From: Mesorhizobium carmichaelinearum | GTDB lineage: Bacteria; Pseudomonadota; Alphaproteobacteria; Rhizobiales; Rhizobiaceae | Length of the DNA: 64,000 nucleotides | NCBI RefSeq assembly: GCF_900199455.1 | Contig: NZ_FZQR01000005.1 | Location: forward strand, 186,001 to 250,000 | Reading direction: 5' to 3' | The notes under the pieces: generated by a model | Told to the model about the DNA's origin: nothing | Seen by the model: only the letters and a program-made list of their open reading frames with translations | Database searches by the model: none | In this document: in pieces, positions 56,364-64,000 of the stretch | Position numbering within the stretch: the stretch's first letter is position 1 | Layout of the letters: each line of letters opens with the position of its first letter | Made by a program: the position numbers and the translations under genes

Positions 56364-57050
56364 ATGACCGACCTTCGACGCCGCCTCGCAGCCGAAGCGC
56401 TGGGCACCGCCATGCTGGTCGCCACGGTGGTCGGCTCGGGCATCATGGCCAGCCGGCTGACGGGCGATGTCGCATTGTCGCTGCTCGGCAATACCATTCC
56501 AACCGGCGCCATGCTGGTGGTGCTGATCACCACGCTGGGGCCAGTCTCCGGCGCGCATTTCAATCCGGCGGTCACGCTGGTTTTCGGGCTGCGGCGCGAC
56601 ATCGGCTGGCTGGCCGTGCTGGGCTACATCGCTGTCCAGATTCTCGGCGGCCTCGCCGGCACGCTGGTCGCGCATGCCATGTTCGACCTGCCTCTGCTCG
56701 AGGTGTCGGCGACGGTGCGCAGCGGGCAGGGGCAGTGGCTGGCCGAACTGGTCGCGACATTCGGCCTGGTCTTCATCATCCTTGCCGGCTTGCGCTTTCG
56801 CAGCGACGCCATCCCCTGGCTGGTCGGGCTCTACATCACATCCGCCTACTGGTTCACGGCCTCGACCTCGTTCGCCAATCCAGCGGTGGCGATTGCCCGC
56901 GCCTTCTCGAACACGTTTGCCGGGATCCGGCCGCTCGATGTCCCCGCCTTCATCGTCGCCGAACTGCTGGGTGCGCTGCTGGCGCTGGCGCTGGCCGGCT
57001 GGCTGCTTTCCGAACCCAGGCCTGCGCCAGAAATGAGAGCTGCAGAATGA
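56364..57050 (+). CDS. aqpS: aquaglyceroporin AqpS (arsenite channel)
   Basis: The inner-membrane channel conducts trivalent arsenic out of the cell. The 228-residue product has six helices and the two half-helix NPA motifs, SGAHFNPAVTLVFG near residue 65 and TSFANPAVAIARAF near residue 178. In S. meliloti, aqpS replaces the arsB/acr3 efflux pump and works with arsC. The start is ATG 56364. Its stop overlaps arsC by 4 bases (ATGA). Confidence 0.92.
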   Translation: MTDLRRRLAAEALGTAMLVATVVGSGIMASRLTGDVALSLLGNTIPTGAMLVVLITTLGPVSGAHFNPAVTLVFGLRRDIGWLAVLGYIAVQILGGLAGTLVAHAMFDLPLLEVSATVRSGQGQWLAELVATFGLVFIILAGLRFRSDAIPWLVGLYITSAYWFTASTSFANPAVAIARAFSNTFAGIRPLDVPAFIVAELLGALLALALAGWLLSEPRPAPEMRAAE

Positions 57051-57469
57051 CCATCACCATCTACCACAATCCCGATTGCGGCACCTCGCGCAACACGCTG
57101 GCCATCATCCGCCAGTCCGGCGAAGAGCCGGAAGTGATCGAGTATCTGAAGAACCCGCCGTCGCGCGAAAAGCTTATCGAGTTGATCGCGGCAATGGGAA
57201 TGACGCCGCGCGCGCTGTTACGCGAAAAGGGCACTCCCTATGCCGAACTCAACCTCGGCGATGCCAAATGGGGCGACGACGAGATCCTCGATTTCATGCT
57301 GGCGCATCCGATCCTGATCAACCGGCCGATCGTGGTGAGCCCGCTCGGCGTCGTCCTTGCCCGACCGTCTGAAGCGGTGCTCGATATCCTGCCCAATCCG
57401 GATATCGGCCCGTTCACCAAGGAGGACGGCGAGGTCGTCGTCGATGCGGGCGGCAAGCGGGTGGTCTGA
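57047..57469 (+). CDS. arsC: arsenate reductase ArsC (glutaredoxin-coupled)
   Basis: The 140-residue cytoplasmic enzyme reduces arsenate to arsenite. The nucleophile Cys is in YHNPDCGTSRNTLA near residue 11, and the Arg-rich sites in IEYLKNPPSR and HPILINRPIVV (conserved Arg near 95) match the ArsC family. The start ATG 57047 overlaps aqpS by 4 bases, so reductase and channel are translationally coupled. Confidence 0.95.
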   Translation: MTITIYHNPDCGTSRNTLAIIRQSGEEPEVIEYLKNPPSREKLIELIAAMGMTPRALLREKGTPYAELNLGDAKWGDDEILDFMLAHPILINRPIVVSPLGVVLARPSEAVLDILPNPDIGPFTKEDGEVVVDAGGKRVV

Positions 57470-57472
57470 GGT

Positions 57473-57496
57473 CTATTTCGAAAAACATCGAAATAG
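57473..57496. promoter_or_regulatory. ArsR operator before the second arsR gene
   Basis: CTATTTCGA and TCGAAATAG are perfect 9-base inverted arms with a 6-base centre, 39 bases upstream of the second arsR start. A related half site, CTATTTCGATA, recurs at 57868. Confidence 0.7.
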
Positions 57497-57534
57497 GGCT
57501 TGACGGTTTCCGTCGCTGGCCGCATGCTACTTCC

Positions 57535-57855
57535 ATGAAACTCGAACAAGCAGCGAAGCAATTGGAAGCGCTCGGCAATCCGACGCGGCTGAACCTCTAT
57601 CGTATCCTGGTCCGGGCCGGCGAGGCTGGCCGGCCGGTCGGCTTCCTGCAGGAGAGCCTCGGCATTGCCGCCTCGACGCTGTCGCACCATCTGCACCGCC
57701 TGATCCTGACCGGACTGGTCAGCCAGGAGCGGCAGGCAACGACGCTGATCTGCCGCGCCAACTATCCCATGATGAACGATCTCATCGGCTTCCTGGCCGA
57801 CGAATGCTGCGCCGATGCCGCCTGCAATACGGCAGCGGATGACGCGGCCGCCTGA
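57535..57855 (+). CDS. arsR: ArsR repressor (cluster regulator 2)
   Basis: The 106-residue repressor has the winged helix (LEALGNPTRLNLYRILVRAG, ASTLSHHLHRLILTGLVSQ) and cysteines in the DNA-binding and C-terminal areas (TTLICRAN, ADECCADAACNTA). It differs from the first ArsR. The start is ATG 57535. It begins a second transcription unit with the flavoprotein and MFS genes and is flanked by two related operators. Confidence 0.92.
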   Translation: MKLEQAAKQLEALGNPTRLNLYRILVRAGEAGRPVGFLQESLGIAASTLSHHLHRLILTGLVSQERQATTLICRANYPMMNDLIGFLADECCADAACNTAADDAAA

Positions 57856-57867
57856 TTTTTTTGCCTG

Positions 57868-57880
57868 CTATTTCGATAAT
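57868..57880. promoter_or_regulatory. second ArsR-like half operator upstream of the flavoprotein gene
   Basis: CTATTTCGATA matches the arm of the site at 57473. It lies 31 bases before the flavoprotein start, between the second arsR gene and its likely target. Confidence 0.5.
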
Positions 57881-57898
57881 ACCGGAAGGATAGAAGCT

Positions 57899-59290
57899 AT
57901 GGCCACACAAAACGATCTGCCCATCGCCGTCATCGGCGCCGGCCCGGTTGGCCTGGCGGCCGCCGTTCATCTGATCGCCCGGGGCCTGCCGGTGAAGCTC
58001 TATGAGGCCGGCAGCGGTGTCGCCGCCAATCTGCGCAATTGGGGCCATGTCCGGGTGTTCACGCCGTGGCGCTATTGCGTCGACCAGGCGGCCGGCAAGC
58101 TGCTCGAAAGCCATGGCTGGCGGATGCCGGACGCGGAAGCCTTTCCCACCGCCGACGAACTCGTGGCGCACTATCTCGAGCCGCTGGCCGGGCTGCCAAA
58201 CCTTGCGCCGGCGATCGAGACCAATGCGCGTGTCGTTGCCATATCGCGCTGGGGCGCCGACAAGGTGCGCGGCAGCGAGCGCGCGACGCGGCCTTTCATG
58301 CTCGTGGTCGAGACCGCCAATGGCACAAGGCGCGACAGCGCCCGCGCGGTCATCGACGCCTCGGGGACATGGCGCACGCCCAATCCGCTCGGTGCCGGCG
58401 GCATCGCGGCGGAGGGCGAGGCGGAGTTTGCCCACCGCATCGCCTACGGCATCCCCGATATTCTCGGCCGCGACCGCGCGCTTTATGCCGGCCGCACGAC
58501 CCTGGTTGCGGGCTCCGGCCACTCGGCGGCCAATGCCTTGCTCGACCTTGCCAGGCTGGCCGATGCCGCGCCCGGCACCGCCTTCATCTGGGCGGTGCGC
58601 GGAACCGACCTCGTGCGCATCTATGGCGGCGGCGACGCCGACCAGTTGCCGGCGCGCGGCGAACTCGGCGCCGATGTTCGCGACCTCGCCGAAAGCGGCC
58701 GCGTCAAGCTGGTCACCGGTTTTGCGACGCTTGCGATCCGCGAGCATGAGGGCCGGCTGATCGTCGAGGGGCAAAGCGAGGAGGGCTTGGCTCAACTCGG
58801 CCCCGTCGACCGCATCATCGCCGCCACGGGACAGCGCCCGGACCTGTCGCTGACAAGGGAGCTCAGGCTCGATCTCGATCCGTGGCTGGAAAGCGTCAAG
58901 GCGCTCGGGCCGCTCATCGATCCCAACGAGCATTCCTGCGGCGACGTGCCGCCGCATGGCCACCGCGAGCTCGGCCACCCGGAGCCCGGCTTCTACACGG
59001 TCGGCATCAAGAGCTATGGCCGTGCGCCGACCTTCCTGCTGTTGACCGGCTACGAGCAGGTCCGCTCGGTCGCGGCGGCGCTCGCCGGCGACATGGCGGC
59101 GGCCGACGCCGTGCAACTGGTGCTGCCCGAAACCGGCGTCTGCACGGTGCCGGCGGGCCGCGCTTCGCAGGGTTGTTGCGGCGGGCCAGCGCCGGCGGCG
59201 ATCGATGCCTGCTGCGTGGCGGATGCCGACGCCAAGGCAGCCGGCAAAGGCGGCTGCGGTTGCGCTGGCAAGATGGAAGCCGCGGAGTGA
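57899..59290 (+). CDS. arsenic-linked FAD/NAD(P)-dependent monooxygenase-like flavoprotein with Cys-rich tail
   Basis: The 463-residue protein has FAD-binding AVIGAGPVGLAAAVHLIARG near the N-terminus, an NAD(P) motif in TTLVAGSGHSAANALLDLA near residue 200, and TGQRPDLSLTRELRLD before the C-terminal region. It resembles class B flavin monooxygenases such as ArsO. The last ~50 residues carry seven cysteines (CTVP, CCGG, CCVA, CGCAG), a likely metalloid-binding tail. Its stop overlaps the MFS gene by 4 bases (GTGA). It is not ArsH. The start is ATG 57899 after CGGAAGGA. Confidence 0.82.
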   Translation: MATQNDLPIAVIGAGPVGLAAAVHLIARGLPVKLYEAGSGVAANLRNWGHVRVFTPWRYCVDQAAGKLLESHGWRMPDAEAFPTADELVAHYLEPLAGLPNLAPAIETNARVVAISRWGADKVRGSERATRPFMLVVETANGTRRDSARAVIDASGTWRTPNPLGAGGIAAEGEAEFAHRIAYGIPDILGRDRALYAGRTTLVAGSGHSAANALLDLARLADAAPGTAFIWAVRGTDLVRIYGGGDADQLPARGELGADVRDLAESGRVKLVTGFATLAIREHEGRLIVEGQSEEGLAQLGPVDRIIAATGQRPDLSLTRELRLDLDPWLESVKALGPLIDPNEHSCGDVPPHGHRELGHPEPGFYTVGIKSYGRAPTFLLLTGYEQVRSVAAALAGDMAAADAVQLVLPETGVCTVPAGRASQGCCGGPAPAAIDACCVADADAKAAGKGGCGCAGKMEAAE

Positions 59291-60528
59291 GTGACGCCAA
59301 GATTCCCGCTTCCGCCATCTGGGCGCTGGGCGCCACGCAGATCATCGGCTACGGCACGCTCTACTACAGCTACAGCATCCTGGCGCCGGCGGTGGCGGCG
59401 GAACTCGCCTGGTCGCAGCAATGGGTGTTCGCGGTGCTGTCGGTGTCGCTGCTGGCGAGCGCCATCCTGGCGCCGTTCGCGGGCAGCCTGGCGGACCGGG
59501 TCGGGGCAGGGCGCCTGATGGTGCCGGGATCGCTGGCGGCGGCAGGCGCGTTGCTCTTGTGCGCACTGGCGCCGGGACGCGCCGGCTTTGCGCTCGGCGT
59601 GCTGGCCATGGAGCTTGCCTCCTGCTTCGTCCTCTACAGCACGGCCTTCGTCGCCATCGTGCAGCTCGGCGGCGCGCGGCGCGGCATCACCCATCTCACC
59701 TTGATCGCCGGCTTCGCCTCGACCCTGTTCTGGCCACTGACGACGCTGCTGCACCAGCATCTCGGCTGGCGCGAGGTGCTCATTCTCTTTGCCGCGCTCA
59801 ACGCCTTTGTCTGCCTGCCGATCCATTGGTGGCTGGCCCGGCTTTCGGACCGCGCCGGCAAGGCAAGGGAGAGGATCGTCCCGGTCACGGCGGGCCTGTC
59901 AGGGCCGGTGCCCGGCCGGCGATGGTCGCTCCTGTTCGTGCTGGTGCTCGCCGGCTTTGCCATAGAGGGGTTCATGCTTTCGGCTGTTCTCGTGCAGATG
60001 GTGCCGTTGCTCACCCTTGTCGGCCTCGGCGGCGCCTCGGTGCTGGTCGCCAGCCTGTTTGGCCCATCGCAAGTGGCGAGCCGGCTGGTCAACATGCTGT
60101 TCGGCCGGGGCCTGACGCAGACATCGCGGGCGCTCGGCGCGACCGCAGCACTCGCCGGCGGCCTTGCGGTTCTGCTTGTGGTGGCGCCCTCCGTTCCCGG
60201 CGCCATGCTGTTTGCCGTGCTTTTCGGCTTCGGCTCGGGCCTGATGAGCATTGTCGGCGGCACGCTGCCGCTCGAATTGTTCGGCCAGGAGCGCTACGGT
60301 TCCTATGTCGGCTGGATCACGGCGGCGCGCCAATTCAGCTCCGCCTTCGCCCCGTTCGGCCTCACCTTGATGATATCGGGCTTCGGTGTTTTCCCGGCCT
60401 TGTGGCTCAATGTCGTGGTCGGCCTGTTCGGCATCGCCGCCTTCGCCGCCATCGCGCTGATCAGCCGGCAATCGCGCAAGGGTGAGGAGAGCGGCACGGC
60501 AGCGGTCGCGCCGCACGCGGCTGGATGA
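59287..60528 (+). CDS. arsenic-linked MFS transporter
   Basis: This inner-membrane transporter of 413 residues has about twelve helices. A first membrane helix (IWALGATQIIGYGTLYYSYS) is followed by a typical MFS loop LADRVGAGRLMVPGSLA and further pairs to the end. The start is GTG 59287, in the GTGA overlap with the flavoprotein stop. Arsenic-linked MFS exporters (ArsK, ArsJ) are known in Rhizobiales and relatives; whether this one exports an oxidised or methylated arsenical, or antimony, is inference. Confidence 0.85.
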   Translation: MSDAKIPASAIWALGATQIIGYGTLYYSYSILAPAVAAELAWSQQWVFAVLSVSLLASAILAPFAGSLADRVGAGRLMVPGSLAAAGALLLCALAPGRAGFALGVLAMELASCFVLYSTAFVAIVQLGGARRGITHLTLIAGFASTLFWPLTTLLHQHLGWREVLILFAALNAFVCLPIHWWLARLSDRAGKARERIVPVTAGLSGPVPGRRWSLLFVLVLAGFAIEGFMLSAVLVQMVPLLTLVGLGGASVLVASLFGPSQVASRLVNMLFGRGLTQTSRALGATAALAGGLAVLLVVAPSVPGAMLFAVLFGFGSGLMSIVGGTLPLELFGQERYGSYVGWITAARQFSSAFAPFGLTLMISGFGVFPALWLNVVVGLFGIAAFAAIALISRQSRKGEESGTAAVAPHAAG

Positions 60529-60639
60529 CCGTCGCCGGTGCTCTAAGATCTCGCTGACGGCCATCGGTTCGATCCGCCGCCGGCAACGGAAGCGTTGCCT
60601 TTGGCGGCTTGCCGGTCAAAGCTGCCCCGCAGCGCAATG

Positions 60640-60745
60640 CTCGAGCGTTTCACCGTTTCATGGAAACGGCGAACCGCTCTAACTCTTTGTTTTGACGCAA
60701 TTCCAGACGGAAAACCGCTCACACTTTTCCTGGAATTGCTTTAAA
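60640..60745. repeat. intergenic repeat, family C, copy 2
   Basis: CTCGAGCGTTTCACCGTTTC begins the element; it continues with AACTCTTTGTTTTGACGCAA and ends in a GCAATTCCAG/CTGGAATTGC hairpin (60700-60741). The right part is the reverse complement of 38882-38944. It is non-coding and precedes the methyltransferase gene. Confidence 0.8.
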
Positions 60746-60755
60746 GCGTCCGCCC

Positions 60756-61352
60756 ATGACTGGAATGTTTCCCGCCACCTCCATGCCTGACCGCGATTGG
60801 TGGCAGGCGCTTTGGCCAGACCCGTCGGGCCTCTTGCTGTCGTTGGGTGTCGAGCCCGGCATGACGGCTCTGGACCTGTGCTGCGGCGACGGCTATTTCA
60901 CCGCTCCGCTTGCGAAAATCGTCAGTGGTCGCGTCTATGCGCTCGACCTCGACCCGGACATGATCGTGGCGGCCAAGGCCGAGGTGAAGCAGCTCGGCGT
61001 TTCGGTCCTGAAGTGGATTGTCGCGGATGCCGGCGACGTCGCGGAACTGATCCCTGAAAAGATCGATTTCGTGCTGATCGCCAACACCTTCCACGGTGTG
61101 CCCGATCAGCCGGCCCTCGTCAAAGCCGTGGCCCGTACGCTTAAGCCGCGCGGCCTGTTTGCACTCGTCAATTGGCATCAGCTGCCGCGAGAGCACACGA
61201 CCGTGCTTGGTCAGCCGCGCGGCCCCAGGACGGAGATGCGCATGTCACCCGAAGCGGTGTTGGTGGTTCTGGAGGCTGCTGGTTTCCGGCTTGTGCGAAT
61301 GGTTGATCTGCCGCCGTATCACTACGGGGCGGTGTTCGAACACAAGGGATGA
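60756..61352 (+). CDS. class I SAM-dependent methyltransferase
   Basis: The 198-residue enzyme has the SAM-binding motif I ALDLCCGDGYFTAPLAKIVS near residue 40, the acidic VYALDLDPDMI at motif II, and DFVLIANTFHG at motif IV. The methyl acceptor is unknown; the neighbouring arsenic and sulfide modules give no proof. The start is ATG 60756, eleven bases after a family C repeat. The Cys pair in LCCGD is unusual but does not by itself imply arsenite methylation. Confidence 0.88.
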   Translation: MTGMFPATSMPDRDWWQALWPDPSGLLLSLGVEPGMTALDLCCGDGYFTAPLAKIVSGRVYALDLDPDMIVAAKAEVKQLGVSVLKWIVADAGDVAELIPEKIDFVLIANTFHGVPDQPALVKAVARTLKPRGLFALVNWHQLPREHTTVLGQPRGPRTEMRMSPEAVLVVLEAAGFRLVRMVDLPPYHYGAVFEHKG

Positions 61353-61373
61353 TGCGGACGTCCGGACCGGCCG

Positions 61374-62156
61374 CTATCCCAAGGTGAACGCGCCGATGCT
61401 GCGGTAGAGAACATAGCCCGCAACGACAAAGATCAGCGCGGCAAAGATGCGGTTGAGCGCGTTCTTGTAGGATGCCAGGCGCGTCGCCGCCAACATGCCG
61501 ATCAGGCCGCCGCCAAGACCGCCAAGGATGGACTCCCCGGCCAACTGCCAGTCGACCATTCCCGATTGTGCGTAGTTGAAGGCCGTGGCGAGGCCGAAGG
61601 CCGCGACGGCAAGCAGGGAGGTGCCGATCGCGTTGATTGTCGGCATTCCGGTGGCCAGGATCAGCCCGGGAACGATGAGGAAGCCGCCACCGATGCCAAA
61701 GAAGCCGGAGGCCGCGCCGGCGACGATGGCGACCGCTGCGGTCATCGCGCACATTCTGGCGTCGACAGGCCGGACCGTGGTCGAGGTGCCGCGCCTGGGT
61801 CGGACCATCAAACCGCCGACCACCAGCATCAGCAGCCCAAAGAAGAAAAGCAGATGCGCGCCGTCGATCGACTTTCCGAGCGTCGATCCCGCGAAAGCTC
61901 CCACGGAGCCCAGCGCGGCGAAGACAAGCGCGCAGCGCCACCAGACGTGACCCTTCAAGGCATGACTGCCAAAGTTCGCGAATGCGTTGGCGGCCACCGC
62001 AAGCGCGCCTGTGCCGATGGCAATGTGCGGCTGGGCGACGCCGACGACATAAAGCAGGAGCGGCGTGGCAAGGATCGATCCGCCGCCGCCGACAAGGCCA
62101 AGGGTGAAACCGACCAGGCCGCCAGAGCCAACGGCGGCAAACAAGGTTGTTGTCAT
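61374..62156 (-). CDS. TauE/SafE family anion exporter of the BigR operon
   Basis: The 260-residue inner-membrane protein has about eight helices in two halves, with GFTLGLVGGGGSILATPLLL near residue 16 and GAASGFFGIGGGFLIVPGLI near residue 140 as the family's Gly-rich repeats. In the known BigR operons this exporter removes sulfite made from persulfide. The start ATG 62156 overlaps the previous gene by 4 bases (ATGA). It is the last gene of the operon. Confidence 0.92.
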   Translation of the reverse strand: MTTTLFAAVGSGGLVGFTLGLVGGGGSILATPLLLYVVGVAQPHIAIGTGALAVAANAFANFGSHALKGHVWWRCALVFAALGSVGAFAGSTLGKSIDGAHLLFFFGLLMLVVGGLMVRPRRGTSTTVRPVDARMCAMTAAVAIVAGAASGFFGIGGGFLIVPGLILATGMPTINAIGTSLLAVAAFGLATAFNYAQSGMVDWQLAGESILGGLGGGLIGMLAATRLASYKNALNRIFAALIFVVAGYVLYRSIGAFTLG

Positions 62157-62587
62157 GATGGCCTCCCGGCAAGGAAGCGGTCATGGGCAATCATCCCCGC
62201 CAGCATGAAGGCCACGAAGACCAGGGTGGGCGTCAGCCCCAGCGACAATGAAGCCAAGGCCGGGCCGGGGCAAAAACCGCCCAGGCCCCATCCCAGGCCG
62301 AAGATCGCCGAGCCGATGACCAGAGGGGCGTCGATCCGCGAGTTCATCGGCACATGGAAGCGATCCGCCAGCAGCGGTCGCGACATCCGCCGCAGCCAGG
62401 CCATGCCTGCCATCGCAACGGCAACGGCGCCGCCCAGCACGAAGGCAAGACTTGGATCCCACGCACCAAAAATGTCGAGAAAGCCCTGGACGCGGACGGG
62501 ATCGAGCATGCCCGACAGTGCCAGGCCAAACCCGAAAAGCGTGCCCGCGGCCAAAGCGGCGACAGGCCGTAGTTTGCTGTGTCTCAC
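62153..62587 (-). CDS. YeeE/YedE family membrane protein, second half
   Basis: The 144-residue membrane protein has about four helices, with GTLFGFGLALSGMLDPVRVQ and IFGLGWGLGGFCPGPALASL, the latter carrying the Cys motif found in YeeE/YedE thiosulfate-uptake-type proteins. The start is GTG 62587, which overlaps the stop of its partner by 4 bases (GTGA). It forms a split pair with the next gene, as is usual in BigR operons. Confidence 0.9.
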   Translation of the reverse strand: MRHSKLRPVAALAAGTLFGFGLALSGMLDPVRVQGFLDIFGAWDPSLAFVLGGAVAVAMAGMAWLRRMSRPLLADRFHVPMNSRIDAPLVIGSAIFGLGWGLGGFCPGPALASLSLGLTPTLVFVAFMLAGMIAHDRFLAGRPS

Positions 62588-62994
62588 AAGGCTGCTCCGC
62601 GAAGAAGGGCGACGGCCGCGATGCCGCTCGCAAGGAATGTCAGGACCGCGGCGATCGAACGTGGCGATAGCCGAGCCAGGCCCATCACGCCATGACCGCT
62701 GGTGCAGCCCGAGCCCATTCGGGATCCGAAGCCGACCAGCAATCCCGCAAGCATGATCAATGGCAGCGACGCCGTCACGGTCACGGTTGGCCAATGATGA
62801 AAGGCCGCGAAGTACACCACCGGGCCAAGCAGCAATCCGGCGACGAAGGCGGCGTTTGTCCAGACATCGATGCCCTGGACCACCTTGCCGACAATCCCGC
62901 TGACGCCGGCGATCCTGCCGTTCAGGATCAGCAGGATGGCGCAGGAAAGACCGATAAGGGCCCCGCCAAGAAGGGATACGAGATAAGAGGTCAT
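62584..62994 (-). CDS. YeeE/YedE family membrane protein, first half
   Basis: The 136-residue membrane protein has about four helices and GFGSRMGSGCTSGHGVMGLA, the partner Cys motif of YeeE/YedE proteins. Together with the following gene it rebuilds a full-length transporter for thiosulfate-like sulfur. The start is ATG 62994, with an ATGA overlap with bigR. Confidence 0.9.
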   Translation of the reverse strand: MTSYLVSLLGGALIGLSCAILLILNGRIAGVSGIVGKVVQGIDVWTNAAFVAGLLLGPVVYFAAFHHWPTVTVTASLPLIMLAGLLVGFGSRMGSGCTSGHGVMGLARLSPRSIAAVLTFLASGIAAVALLRGAAL

Positions 62995-63326
62995 GGCCTG
63001 CCTTCCGAACAGAAGATCGTGTAAAGTGCCGCCACCAATTGAGCGGCCTTCTCGGCGGTCAGCCGGTAGAAGATCTGTTTGCCGTCTCGCCGCGTTTCCA
63101 CAATGTTGGCATCGCGCAACACCGTCAGTTGCTGGGAAAGGTTCGGTTGATGGATGTCGAGCATTTCTTCCAGCCGGCTGACCGAATACTCGCCTTCGAC
63201 AAGGGTGCAGACGAGCATCAGCCGCATTGGATGCGCCAGCGTCTTCAACAAGGCCGCGACTTCGCCGGCGCGCGATTCCATGGCGGCGGGCGACATTTTC
63301 ACTGCATTAGGCTGGATCTCGCTCAC
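62991..63326 (-). CDS. bigR: BigR, sulfide-responsive ArsR-family repressor
   Basis: BigR represses the operon and is released when persulfides oxidise its two cysteines. The 111-residue product has the winged helix (LLKTLAHPMRLMLVCTLVEG, HQPNLSQQLTVLRDANIV) and the two sensor cysteines: one in LMLVCTLVEG and one in LYTIFCSEGRP. The start is GTG 63326, overlapping the upstream gene by 4 bases (GTGA). Confidence 0.92.
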   Translation of the reverse strand: MSEIQPNAVKMSPAAMESRAGEVAALLKTLAHPMRLMLVCTLVEGEYSVSRLEEMLDIHQPNLSQQLTVLRDANIVETRRDGKQIFYRLTAEKAAQLVAALYTIFCSEGRP

Positions 63327-64000
63327 CACACGGCTCCTTGCAATGCATCGAGGGGGAATTTCAGATAGCGCGTACCGTTTGCTTCCGGCTCCGGCAGGCG
63401 CCCCGCCTGGATGTTGACCTGCAAGGCATGCAAGATGAGTTTCGGCATCGGCAGCGTTCGGTCTCGCGCCACGCGCAATCCGGCAAAGGCCTCTTCGTCC
63501 ACGCCGGCCAGGTGCGCATTGGCGCGCTTCTGCTCGCCGACCGTGCTTTCCCACTTCGGCGCGCGTCCGCCCGGCTGGTAGTCATGGCCTGTGAAGAGGC
63601 GGGTTTCGTCCGGAAGCTCCAGGATCTTCTGGATCGATTTCCACAGGATGCGCGCGTCACCACCGGGAAAATCGGCACGAGCCGTGCCGCTGTCAGGCAT
63701 GAAGATGGTGTCGTGAACAAAGGCCGCATTGCCGATCGCGTAGGTGATCGACGCTAGGGTGTGACCGGGCGAAAACATCACACGCGCCGCTATGGAACCG
63801 ACCTTGAACGTGTCACCCTCCGAGAACAGCCTGTCCCACTGCGAACCGTCGACACGAAGTTCGGGCCAGTTGTAGATGCCCCGCCATAGGCGCTGGACAT
63901 CGACCACCGGCGCTCCGATCGCCGTCGGGGCACCTGTCTTCTGCTTCAGATACTGCGCGGCCGAAAGGTGGTCGGCATGGGGATGGGTGTCGAGAATCCA
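63323..64000 (-). CDS. blh: persulfide dioxygenase Blh (MBL-fold), 5' truncated by window end
   Basis: The metallo-beta-lactamase fold enzyme oxidises glutathione persulfide to sulfite. Only the last 225 codons lie in the window; the start is beyond 64000. Visible are the metal motif THPHADHLSA just inside the edge, SPGHTLASITYAIGNAAFVH with the His, HDTIFMPDSGTARADFPGGD with the bridging Asp, and LFTGHDYQPGG with the last His. It is the first visible gene of the bigR operon and is followed by an overlapping bigR. Confidence 0.92.
   Translation of the reverse strand, partial: WILDTHPHADHLSAAQYLKQKTGAPTAIGAPVVDVQRLWRGIYNWPELRVDGSQWDRLFSEGDTFKVGSIAARVMFSPGHTLASITYAIGNAAFVHDTIFMPDSGTARADFPGGDARILWKSIQKILELPDETRLFTGHDYQPGGRAPKWESTVGEQKRANAHLAGVDEEAFAGLRVARDRTLPMPKLILHALQVNIQAGRLPEPEANGTRYLKFPLDALQGAVW

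Noticed and set aside
60756..61352. An ArsM arsenite methyltransferase
   Set aside because: The product is shorter than ArsM and lacks its spaced cysteine set; the two Cys in the SAM motif are not enough.

Overview
The window looks like chromosome of a Mesorhizobium-like member of the Rhizobiales. The grounds are high GC throughout, a HrcA/CIRCE-controlled groESL pair, GC-rich palindromic intergenic elements of the kind common in rhizobia, an aqpS-type arsenic cluster as described in Sinorhizobium meliloti, and a BigR sulfide operon. The genus is inferred from gene content and style, not from a database match. No rRNA, tRNA, CRISPR array, prophage or complete insertion sequence was recognised.

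Layout. 0-5 kb: CIRCE, groES and groEL, a small basic protein, an AraC/GyrI regulator, a GYD protein and a free methionine sulfoxide reductase. 5-9 kb: a secreted esterase, a YeiH exporter, a SnoaL-fold protein and a LysR regulator. 9-13 kb: a cupin, MFS pump, aldo/keto reductase and SDR run that the divergent LysR gene probably controls. 13-18.5 kb: GNAT, ACT and aldehyde dehydrogenase genes, then two toxin-antitoxin pairs (Xre-RES, YefM-YoeB). 18.6-20.1 kb: an ArsR-type regulator with an Old Yellow Enzyme. 20.3-27.1 kb: three paralogous exported or anchored TPR proteins of 15, 11 and 18 repeats. 27-32.3 kb: an orphan ParD, then an Lrp - saccharopine-dehydrogenase-like - polar amino acid ABC transporter module. 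32.5-38.6 kb: regulators, SDR, TauE, an acetyltransferase, a TacA fragment, a TacA-TacT pair and a universal stress protein. 38.9-49.7 kb: a phosphodiesterase, a phosphatase, an ECF sigma factor with a SnoaL tail among VOC, SnoaL and SDR genes, a pseudouridine synthase, an ArsR-SRPBCC-hydrolase operon and a large two-domain hydrolase. 50-54 kb: a second aldo/keto reductase, LysR and SDR neighbourhood. 54-56 kb: a membrane diguanylate cyclase. 56-60.5 kb: the arsenic cluster. 60.7-64 kb: a methyltransferase and the BigR operon, cut by the window end.

How the genes work together. Most of the window is small stress and detoxification modules, each with its own regulator: HrcA for chaperonins, ArsR-family repressors for arsenic, SRPBCC and OYE genes, BigR for sulfide, LysR or AraC beside reductases, and autoregulated toxin-antitoxin loci with clear palindromic operators. 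The most unusual items are the TPR cluster (shared Cys-containing terminal modules, and a three-TPR super-repeat in the third gene), the arsenic-linked flavoprotein with a Cys-rich tail translationally coupled to an MFS transporter, the duplicated ECF-sigma promoter segment with a sigma-gene remnant, and two paralogous LysR genes that share promoter DNA.
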